The notes under the pieces were generated by a model. That model had not been told where the DNA came from, ran no database searches, and worked only from the letters and a program-made list of their open reading frames with translations. From an uncultured Ruminococcus sp. (GTDB lineage: Bacteria; Bacillota_A; Clostridia; Oscillospirales; Ruminococcaceae): 5,102 bases of DNA. The DNA lies in contig CACZPE010000381.1 of assembly GCA_902782875.1 (NCBI GenBank), positions 1 through 5,102 of the forward strand, written 5' to 3'. A program made the position numbers and the translations under genes. Below, piece after piece: positions 1 through 4,700 of this stretch (the first letter of the stretch is position 1; each line of letters starts with the position of its first letter).

Positions 1-63
1 AAGTGCTTCGGGGCAAAACTTCTATATGGGTATCTGTCTTAGCCGTGCCGTTTTATTCGTTGA

Positions 64-957
64 TCACAACTTAACTTCAACCCTGAATATACCGTCACCG
101 CTGATATCCGCAGTCACCTCTGCGCCGAGCCTGTCACAGAGGAGCTTTACCACATACAGACCCAGTCCCGAGCCGCCCGCCGTGCGTGACTGCATACGGT
201 AGAAGGGCTCGAATACCTTTGCGGTATCCATAGATCTGCTGTCTTCAAGATCGTTTGACACTGTAAGCACTATGCGCTCATCCTTTTTCAGAGAGACCGC
301 AAAGAAGGATACCGAGTATTTCCGTGAGTTTGAGAAGAGGTTTTCGAGTATGCGGCTGATGCAGTGACGGTCTGTCTCTGCGGTGATACCGTCCTGTATA
401 TCAAAATCGGTGCGTATCCCCTTTTCGGTCGTCCAGCTGTGCTGTTCAAGCAGCAGCTCGGTGACCATATTGCTGATATTCACCGTTTCTGATGCAGGCG
501 GCTCCGCATTGTTCTCAAGCTTAGTCATCTCAAAGAAATCATCCGACAGGTCGCGCAGATAGTTGTTTTTCTCAATTGCAACAGACAGATACTGTGCATT
601 TCTCTCTGAAAGCTCGCCGCATTTTTCCACCATCTGCATATATCCGAGGGCGGCGGTGAGCGGCGTGCGAAAGTCGTGAGATATGCCCGAGACCACATTG
701 CCCAGCTGACGCTTCTGCTCTTCATACTCAGCCCCCAGCCTTCGCTGCAGTTCGGTATGCTCGTTTATCTTCACCGCAAGCCTTGTGAGATCACGGTCAA
801 AGACACTGATCTTGAGCGGCTGTGAATAGTCCGTGCTTTTGAGCTTATCAAGCTCATCCGAAAAGCGCCTTATATCTCTCTTTATATATATAAGCACCGC
901 AGCTGCCGCCAGAGCTGCAACAGCAAGAATGATGCAGATAAACAAAAGTATATACAC
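64..957 (-). CDS. Sensor histidine kinase, single N-terminal membrane helix, partner of the response regulator at 3833-4510
   Basis: A 297-aa membrane histidine kinase, expected to autophosphorylate and pass phosphate to the OmpR-type regulator at the other end of the operon. Seen: one hydrophobic helix (residues ~2-25) and almost no outside domain; a charged, probably helical linker (~26-88); an H-box with phospho-acceptor His94 in SGISHDFRTPL, followed by a dimerisation helix; an N-box ENLFSN (205-210); an F-box VFEPFYR (248-254); and a G-box GGSGLGL (261-267). The usual DxGxG box is absent: where it should be the sequence reads VSNDLEDS (233-240). I recall this architecture from Clostridial kinases paired with BcrAB-like transporters. 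The start is GTG at 957, supported by AAGGAG seven bases upstream, which overlaps the last codons of the DUF3916-like gene; the genes are 4 nt apart and probably coupled. It is last in the operon. Kinase identity is near certain; the signal is unknown. Confidence 0.95.
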   Translation of the reverse strand: MYILLFICIILAVAALAAAAVLIYIKRDIRRFSDELDKLKSTDYSQPLKISVFDRDLTRLAVKINEHTELQRRLGAEYEEQKRQLGNVVSGISHDFRTPLTAALGYMQMVEKCGELSERNAQYLSVAIEKNNYLRDLSDDFFEMTKLENNAEPPASETVNISNMVTELLLEQHSWTTEKGIRTDFDIQDGITAETDRHCISRILENLFSNSRKYSVSFFAVSLKKDERIVLTVSNDLEDSRSMDTAKVFEPFYRMQSRTAGGSGLGLYVVKLLCDRLGAEVTADISGDGIFRVEVKL

Positions 958-961
958 TTTC

Positions 962-1474
962 TCACTCCTTACCGTGACCGCTTACATCTCCATAGCACCA
1001 CATGGCAGTCTCATAAACAAGAGCTCCGTCATCGTCATACTCGCGGCAGTTTATGCATATCTCACGCAGATCTGTCCGGATGCCGCGCTCTTTTGCAAAT
1101 GACCGCGCTGTGACGATACTCCATCTCTGGCACTCATTGTCTCTTTCAAAGAAGCTGTCATAATACTCCTTGTCATAGAATATGACTATCTGCGAGTTAT
1201 GCATATATTCTGTGTCGATAAATGCAGCTATTCTGCAGAAACGGTCAGACGGCGCAGCATTAATAAGCTGCTCCGTCTTTTCTATCCACATTCTGCAAAA
1301 TGCGGTCTTTATTTGTCCGTATACCTTCGCCTGATCAAGGAAATCCGAAGACGGCACATGGAAATGCTCCATAGCCCTGTCATGATCCCACTCAGGGGCG
1401 ATACGGTCTATGTTCTCAAGCAGTCTCCTCAACTTCCGTCTCTGTGATCTCTGCTTTTTCATCGTTCTTTTCAT
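962..1474 (-). CDS. DUF3916-like cytosolic protein of unknown function
   Basis: A 170-aa soluble protein with no signal peptide or membrane helix. The N-terminus is very basic (KRTMKKQRSQRRKLRRLL, residues 2-19). The body carries FHVP (38-41) and a central stretch IDTEYMHNSQIVIFYDKEYY (86-105), followed by a SFFERDNECQRW segment (107-118) and a WCYGDV-type end (159-164). From memory, the basic start, the 'SQI-IF-D' strand and the 'FF-R-NE-Q-W' segment match the DUF3916 family; no function is known to me and none is inferred from the fold. It lies between the permease/small ORF and the kinase, whose ribosome site is inside its last codons. The start is uncertain: neither ATG at 1474 nor ATG at 1462 has a strong ribosome site, and the 1474 start overlaps the upstream small ORF by 59 nt, so coupled re-initiation is possible. 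It is a real gene; the family assignment is moderate. Confidence 0.8.
   Translation of the reverse strand: MKRTMKKQRSQRRKLRRLLENIDRIAPEWDHDRAMEHFHVPSSDFLDQAKVYGQIKTAFCRMWIEKTEQLINAAPSDRFCRIAAFIDTEYMHNSQIVIFYDKEYYDSFFERDNECQRWSIVTARSFAKERGIRTDLREICINCREYDDDGALVYETAMWCYGDVSGHGKE
965..970 (-). promoter_or_regulatory. Ribosome binding site fixing the GTG start of the histidine kinase
   Basis: AAGGAG on the minus strand, seven bases before the GTG at 957. It forms the final Lys and Glu codons of the upstream DUF3916-like gene, so a ribosome finishing that gene stops right at the kinase start. No ATG gives a sensible kinase N-terminus here, so this site decides the start. Confidence 0.8.
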
Positions 1475-1565
1475 AGAGCCGTTCTCTTTTCCATACAGAA
1501 TATATAAATGCTGCTATGCAGACACTGACAGCCAACAGCACCGCTTCAAGCACGAAATAGTTCAC
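1416..1565 (-). CDS. Possible small single-helix membrane protein (no ATG; start uncertain)
   Basis: An open frame runs from 1625 to the TGA at 1418-1416, between the permease and the DUF3916-like gene. It has no ATG. The first usual alternative start is GTG at 1565, giving 49 aa: MNYFVLEAVLLAVSVCIAAF followed by IYSVWKRERLYEK and an acidic tail. One membrane helix (~4-24), then KRER, predicts the C-terminus in the cytoplasm. The residues upstream of the GTG (DIDGLLVILRQNG) also look protein-like, so the true start may lie nearer the permease stop at 1603. Only a poor ribosome site is visible; translation may depend on coupling to the permease. Alternatives: a separate accessory subunit of the transporter, a C-terminal extension of the permease joined by a +1 frameshift (natural or an error), or a decayed fragment. 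It fills a gap of 128 nt that would otherwise be empty in a tightly packed operon, which favours coding. Confidence 0.42.
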   Translation of the reverse strand: MNYFVLEAVLLAVSVCIAAFIYSVWKRERLYEKNDEKAEITETEVEETA

Positions 1566-1602
1566 GCCGTTCTGCCGGAGTATGACCAGAAGTCCGTCAA
1601 TA

Positions 1603-2319
1603 TCAACCGTATGCGCTTGTGAGCTTCACCTCAAGGCTGAATTTCCTTTTCAGCGTAAGATATCCGATGATATAGCAGAATATACAGAACAGCACCGAGG
1701 ATATGATTATCTTTGCAACAAGAGCAGTTGTTATCTCACCGCCGAGCTGCATCATCTGCCCTGCACTCGAAAGGCCGAGCACCGAGCGGTCAAATATCTC
1801 AGGCGAGCCGAAAGCCTCCTCGATCATTGGTCTGAACATTGCCGGCAGAATATAAACAAACGGCATCAGTGTAGTCCAGTTTTTAAACAGCGGCGAAAGA
1901 AAGAACGTTTCAAGAGCAATGCGCACAAACAGTATGAACATAAAGAAAAGGGCCTTTGTCATTTCAATGCTGCCGTCATGTATGATATGCATCACCGCAT
2001 AGGGTATAAAGTACGCTGCTATGCCCGCAGGCAGATACACAGCCACTCTTGAAAGTATTATACAGGACGGTCTGAAGCCTGCCATTATCTCATAGTACTG
2101 CACCCTCTGGGTATACGCATCGCATACCGTTATGAGCATTGCCATACCCGCCAGCATCGAACCCATAAGCCCCGTCATACCCACACATTCCCTGTCAAGT
2201 GCATAGCCCTCATCGTTGCCGAACATAAATGTCGTTGCGAGCGCAAAGAAGCATACTAACAGAAATCCGCGTATGTTTTTTCTGAACCTGAAAGTCTCTG
2301 CTCTTATAAGATCACCCAT
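1603..2319 (-). CDS. ABC-2-type transporter permease subunit
   Basis: A 238-aa integral membrane protein, the channel-forming partner of the ATPase encoded just upstream. Hydrophobic segments lie at roughly residues 18-33, 46-65, 86-112, 122-143, 150-165 and 198-222, giving six probable helices, the usual ABC-2 topology. A basic amphipathic N-terminus (LIRAETFRFRKN) precedes the first helix, as in BcrB/NatB-like permeases. The preferred start is ATG at 2319: AGGTGG lies five bases upstream, and the ATG overlaps the ATPase stop by 8 nt, a classic coupled pair. A GTG at 2328 would add three residues and is less likely. A homodimer with two ATPase subunits would make a complete exporter. The substrate cannot be read from the sequence; the context (two-component system, BcrA-like ATPase) suggests antimicrobial peptide or bacitracin-type resistance, which is inference. 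The open frame downstream (1416-1625) could be a frameshifted extension. Confidence 0.88.
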   Translation of the reverse strand: MGDLIRAETFRFRKNIRGFLLVCFFALATTFMFGNDEGYALDRECVGMTGLMGSMLAGMAMLITVCDAYTQRVQYYEIMAGFRPSCIILSRVAVYLPAGIAAYFIPYAVMHIIHDGSIEMTKALFFMFILFVRIALETFFLSPLFKNWTTLMPFVYILPAMFRPMIEEAFGSPEIFDRSVLGLSSAGQMMQLGGEITTALVAKIIISSVLFCIFCYIIGYLTLKRKFSLEVKLTSAYG

Positions 2320-3226
2320 TGATGCCACCTACCTTCTCGATATAATATTCCTCGAGACTCTGGCCTTCCTCGCAGAGCCTTGTTATCACAAGGCCGCTTT
2401 TCGTGACAGCCTCAGATATGAGCTCAATGCTGTCAAGATGCTCGAATATATGTATCTCGTCCCCGTGTACTACCTTGTAATCGTGTATGTGCAGCTTTTC
2501 CTCGAGCACTGCGGCAGTCCTGCCGACATCGGTGGTCTTAAGGCTGATATGCCCCCTGCACTTTATCAGCAGCTCTTCATGGCTGAAGCTGTCTATGAGC
2601 CTGCCGCCGTTGATTATAACAAAATCATCGCACATCTCCGACAGCTCTGAGAGCAGATGGCTCGATATCAGCACCGTCACGCCCTGCTCATCGCAAAGCC
2701 GCCTCAGCAGATGTCTCACATCTGCCATGCCCTGGGGGTCAAGGCCGTTCACAGGCTCATCGAGTACGAGTATCTCGGGCTTCGGCAGCAGCGCCATGCC
2801 TATTCCCAGGCGCTGCTTCATACCGAGCGAGAATTTCTGCGCGGTCTTCTTTCCCGTGTCTGCAAGGCCGACTATATCAAGCACCTCGTCTATGCGCTTC
2901 TCATCGGGATATCCCCTGAGATAGCGTATATACTGCAGATTTTCCCGTGCGGTCATATTGATGCTGATTATCGGCTGCTCTATCATGAAGCTCATTCTTG
3001 CGCGGCTCTCATCAAGCTCCGTACCCTTGCCGAAAAGCTCCACATCTCCCTTGTCGGGGAACATGAGCCCTCCGAGTATCTTGAGCGCTGTAGTTTTTCC
3101 CGCGCCGTTAGGGCCTATAAGCCCGCATATATGTCCCTTTTTCACGTCAAAGCTGAGATCGTGAAGGACCTCCGCCTTTTTGTAAGACTTGTAAAAATGC
3201 GATGCCCTGAGTACCGTTTCTTCCAT
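2312..3226 (-). CDS. ABC transporter ATP-binding protein, BcrA-like
   Basis: A 304-aa cytosolic ATPase that powers the membrane exporter encoded by the next gene. All motifs are present: Walker A GPNGAGKT (38-45), Q-loop Gln84 in MIEQP, signature FSLGMKQR (132-139), Walker B ILVLDE (152-157) followed by the D-loop NGLDP, and H-loop His190 in ISSHLLSE. The signature with SLGMKQR, not SGGQ, is typical of the BcrA/DrrA-like group of drug and lantibiotic exporters. Residues ~215-304 form a C-terminal extension of the kind found in that group. The chosen start is ATG at 3226, with AAAGGAG nine bases upstream; an ATG 45 nt further up would add 15 residues and lacks support. The stop overlaps the permease start by 8 nt. 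A 77-nt gap separates it from the acetyltransferase gene and may contain its own promoter. Family is certain; substrate unknown. Confidence 0.96.
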   Translation of the reverse strand: MEETVLRASHFYKSYKKAEVLHDLSFDVKKGHICGLIGPNGAGKTTALKILGGLMFPDKGDVELFGKGTELDESRARMSFMIEQPIISINMTARENLQYIRYLRGYPDEKRIDEVLDIVGLADTGKKTAQKFSLGMKQRLGIGMALLPKPEILVLDEPVNGLDPQGMADVRHLLRRLCDEQGVTVLISSHLLSELSEMCDDFVIINGGRLIDSFSHEELLIKCRGHISLKTTDVGRTAAVLEEKLHIHDYKVVHGDEIHIFEHLDSIELISEAVTKSGLVITRLCEEGQSLEEYYIEKVGGING

Positions 3227-3235
3227 AAGCGTTGT

Positions 3236-3242
3236 CTCCTTT
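3236..3242 (-). promoter_or_regulatory. Ribosome binding site deciding the start of the ABC ATPase
   Basis: AAAGGAG on the minus strand, nine bases before the ATG at 3226. It argues against the longer open frame that begins at 3271. Confidence 0.75.
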
Positions 3243-3268
3243 CCTTTGTATACCCCTATTCTAAAACA

Positions 3269-3302
3269 CAAATGTCAAGAAAGGGTAAAATCAAAGGTCA
3301 AG
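3269..3302 (-). repeat. Direct repeat in the gap before the ABC ATPase gene; possible response-regulator site
   Basis: On the minus strand CTTGACCTTTG (3302-3292) and CTTGACATTTG (3279-3269) match at 10 of 11 bases and start 23 bp apart, about two helical turns. The downstream copy contains TTGACA, a perfect -35 hexamer; a TATACA at 3252-3247 follows after 20 bp, too long for ordinary sigma-A use. OmpR-type regulators commonly bind tandem half-sites beside the -35 region, so this may be an activator-dependent internal promoter for the transporter genes. The repeat is seen directly; its role is inference. Confidence 0.4.
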
Positions 3303-3303
3303 A

Positions 3304-3822
3304 TTAGGTCAAATCCATCTCGTACTGATACTCACGCCGTTCTTCATCCGAAAGTCTGTTCTTTCTGCCGCCGTGCTCGCCTGTCAGCGTCATCCCCAGC
3401 TTTTCCATCACCCTGCGGGAGCCTGTATTTTCGGTGTCACAGTGAGCAGTGAGATGCCTTATCCCCAGCTTCGCGGCATATACAACAAGCGCAGAGGCCG
3501 CTTCATACGCAAAGCCCTGCCTCTGGTACCTTTTGTTTATTATCCATCCTATCTCGGCAGAGAGCCTGTCATCGCTCAGATAAAGGCTCACACAGCCTAT
3601 GTGCCTGCCGTTGTATACCACAGCCGCCTCATAGAAGGAGGGCGAGGGCTTTTTCCATTCCTCTTGCGCCTCTCTCAGGAAATCCACTGTCTCCTGTTCG
3701 GATTCAAGGGGCAGAAAGACCATATAACGGCAGTTCTCAGGGTCTGTTATATATTCATAAGTTGTATCAAAGTCGTCTGTACTTACAGGTCTGAGCACAA
3801 GACGCTGTGTCTTCAGTTCCAT
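3304..3822 (-). CDS. GNAT-family N-acetyltransferase, RimJ/RimL-like (Acetyltransf_3 type)
   Basis: A 172-aa cytosolic acetyltransferase expected to move acetyl from acetyl-CoA to an amine. The N-terminus LKTQRLVLRPVSTDDF (3-18) is the typical opening of the RimJ/RimL-like group. The acetyl-CoA-binding motif A is seen in EIGWIINKRYQRQGFAYEA (90-108), with the Q-R-Q-G-F-A pyrophosphate loop. The later CDTENTGSRRVMEKLGM (128-144) has the usual N-x-x-S and EKLGM features. Length is normal for the group and nothing is truncated. ATG at 3822 has AAAGGA five bases upstream, overlapping the regulator's stop codon; the genes are 10 nt apart and co-transcribed. Ribosomal-protein acetylation is the family's textbook role, but many members act on antibiotics or small amines. 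Within a regulator/exporter operon a protective or modifying role is plausible but unproven. Confidence 0.92.
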   Translation of the reverse strand: MELKTQRLVLRPVSTDDFDTTYEYITDPENCRYMVFLPLESEQETVDFLREAQEEWKKPSPSFYEAAVVYNGRHIGCVSLYLSDDRLSAEIGWIINKRYQRQGFAYEAASALVVYAAKLGIRHLTAHCDTENTGSRRVMEKLGMTLTGEHGGRKNRLSDEERREYQYEMDLT

Positions 3823-3832
3823 ATATATCCTT

Positions 3833-4510
3833 TCACGGGGCGAGCTTGTAGCCCATTCCCCATACAGTCTCTATATATTCGTTATCCGGATCGAGCTTTG
3901 CTATCTTGGTGCGGATATTGCTCATATGCACCTTGACGGTCCTGTCATCGTTTATATATTCCTCTTCCCATATGCTCTCGTATATATTCGCCTTGGAGAA
4001 CAGCTTTCCCGGGCTTGACAGCATGAGTGCGAGTATCGCATATTCCTTTACCGTAAGGGAAAGCTCCTCTCCGTTTACCTGTGCGGTGCCCGATGAGGTA
4101 TCAAGCGTCAGCCCCTTGTAAGAGTATACGCTCCTTGCCGTCCCCGACCTGCCCTCATATCTGCGCAGCACCGCCATGATACGCACCGACAGCTCATCAA
4201 GGTCAAAGGGCTTGGTTATATAGTCATCCGCACCCATTGCGATAAGGTCTATCTTTGAGCGGGTATCGCTCTTTGCGGATACCACTATCACGGGCACATC
4301 AGATGTCTCCCTCAGTTTTGACAGCACCATATCCCCGCTCTTGTACGGCAGCATAAGGTCGAGCAGTATCAGGGATATATCCTCCTTAGCCATACGCAGA
4401 GCATCGAGCCCGTTGCTGGCAGACACCGTCTGAAAGCCCTGTTGTGTCAGATAATCACATATCAGGCTGTTTATCTCTTTGTCGTCCTCCGCCACAAGGA
4501 TAGTTCTCAT
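3833..4510 (-). CDS. OmpR-family response regulator
   Basis: A 225-aa DNA-binding response regulator. The receiver domain (1-~115) has the acidic pocket EDD (8-10), phospho-acceptor Asp51 in LLDLMLP, switch Ser78, aromatic Tyr97 and Lys100 in the ITKPF segment. The C-terminal winged-helix domain (~128-225) shows the standard pattern, including LTVKEYAIL, the recognition helix area NDDRTVKVHMSNIRTKI and the ending WGMGYKL. The chosen start is ATG at 4510, with GGAGAG six bases upstream; the ATG at 4531 would add seven residues with no good ribosome site and would place the start close to the predicted transcription start near 4540. It is the first gene of the operon, behind a strong promoter. 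Its cognate kinase is probably the one at 64-957, the only kinase in the window. Likely targets are its own promoter and the gap at 3227-3303 (inference). Confidence 0.96.
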   Translation of the reverse strand: MRTILVAEDDKEINSLICDYLTQQGFQTVSASNGLDALRMAKEDISLILLDLMLPYKSGDMVLSKLRETSDVPVIVVSAKSDTRSKIDLIAMGADDYITKPFDLDELSVRIMAVLRRYEGRSGTARSVYSYKGLTLDTSSGTAQVNGEELSLTVKEYAILALMLSSPGKLFSKANIYESIWEEEYINDDRTVKVHMSNIRTKIAKLDPDNEYIETVWGMGYKLAP

Positions 4511-4516
4511 AGCTCT

Positions 4517-4522
4517 CTCTCC
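4517..4522 (-). promoter_or_regulatory. Ribosome binding site deciding the start of the response regulator
   Basis: GGAGAG on the minus strand, six bases before the ATG at 4510. It favours the 225-aa product beginning MRTILVAEDD over the seven-residue longer frame. Confidence 0.7.
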
Positions 4523-4546
4523 AGTCTTCATATACTTGTTAGAAAA

Positions 4547-4575
4547 ATTTTAACATATGCACTGATATATGTCAA
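4547..4575 (-). promoter_or_regulatory. Sigma-A promoter of the response-regulator operon
   Basis: On the minus strand TTGACA (4575-4570), a 17-bp spacer (4569-4553) and TAAAAT (4552-4547). Both hexamers are at or near consensus with ideal spacing. Transcription should start near 4540, leaving a leader of about 30 nt before the ATG at 4510. The promoter is overlaid by an imperfect dyad described separately. Confidence 0.8.
4550..4575. repeat. Imperfect dyad across the response-regulator promoter (operator candidate)
   Basis: On the minus strand the arms TTGACATAT (4575-4567) and ATATGTTAA (4558-4550) are inverted copies with one mismatch in nine, separated by 8 bp. One arm contains the -35 hexamer; the other enters the -10 hexamer. 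A dimeric protein bound here would block RNA polymerase, so repression or autoregulation is plausible. The symmetry is seen; the function is inferred. Confidence 0.45.
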
Positions 4576-4645
4576 TGCTCAAAAATTGTTATTTTGTAGT
4601 AAGAAAATGTCACTTTTGCCATATCGTCTTGACAGATTGAGCATT
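4574..4645. repeat. Perfect 9-bp inverted repeat linking the two divergent promoters
   Basis: AATGCTCAA at 4574-4582 and its exact reverse complement TTGAGCATT at 4637-4645 are separated by 54 bp. The first copy abuts the -35 box of the leftward promoter; the second lies in the spacer of the rightward promoter. They could be paired binding sites for one regulator, or chance in AT-rich DNA. Confidence 0.4.
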
Positions 4646-4657
4646 TTATTGTACAAT
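4629..4657 (+). promoter_or_regulatory. Sigma-A promoter of the isomerase-like gene
   Basis: TTGACA (4629-4634), a 17-bp spacer (4635-4651) and TACAAT (4652-4657). The -35 is perfect and the -10 differs from consensus at one base. Transcription should start around 4664, giving a leader of about 37 nt. Confidence 0.85.
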
Positions 4658-4661
4658 AGCG

Positions 4662-4680
4662 TAAAAGAAATTTTCTTTTA
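4662..4680. repeat. 19-bp palindrome at the predicted transcription start of the isomerase-like gene
   Basis: TAAAAGAAA (4662-4670) and TTTCTTTTA (4672-4680) are perfect inverted arms around one central base. The one-base centre is too tight for an RNA hairpin without opening base pairs, and there are no G-C-rich pairs, so a terminator is unlikely. Its position just downstream of the -10 box fits a repressor operator. The role is inferred. Confidence 0.45.
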
Positions 4681-4686
4681 AATATG

Positions 4687-4693
4687 AAGGAGG
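4687..4693 (+). promoter_or_regulatory. Strong ribosome binding site of the isomerase-like gene
   Basis: AAGGAGG, seven bases before the ATG at 4701; an almost complete anti-16S match that fixes the start and suggests high expression. Confidence 0.85.
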
Positions 4694-4700
4694 TAATCCA

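Noticed and set aside
1..63. Terminator for the operon, or the end of a convergent plus-strand gene (frame ending at the TAG at 40-42)
   Set aside because: No stable G-C hairpin followed by a T-run on the minus strand is seen, and the 13 plus-strand codons before the TAG are too few to support a gene.
1603..1632. Programmed +1 frameshift of the RF2 type joining the permease to the downstream frame
   Set aside because: The stop context is GGT-TGA, not CTT-TGA, and the nearest Shine-Dalgarno-like GAGGTG is about 20 nt upstream, too far for the RF2 mechanism. The permease already has six helices without the extension. Kept only as an alternative in the small-ORF finding.
1582..2052. Plus-strand open frame of 156 codons
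   Set aside because: Antisense to the permease. The peptide is rich in His, Arg, Cys and Tyr with no recognisable domain, and no ribosome site precedes it; a shadow frame.
3247..3278. Ordinary sigma-A promoter for the ABC ATPase (TTGACA with TATACA)
   Set aside because: The spacer is 20 bp, too long for a standard promoter; kept only as a possible activator-dependent promoter.
2657..3307. Plus-strand open frame of 216 codons, longest of the antisense frames
   Set aside because: Lies opposite the ABC ATPase, whose motifs are complete. The product has low-complexity, shadow-like composition and no family features.
3373..3936. Plus-strand open frame of 187 codons opposite the acetyltransferase and regulator
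   Set aside because: Crosses two well-defined opposite-strand genes and has no motif or ribosome site.
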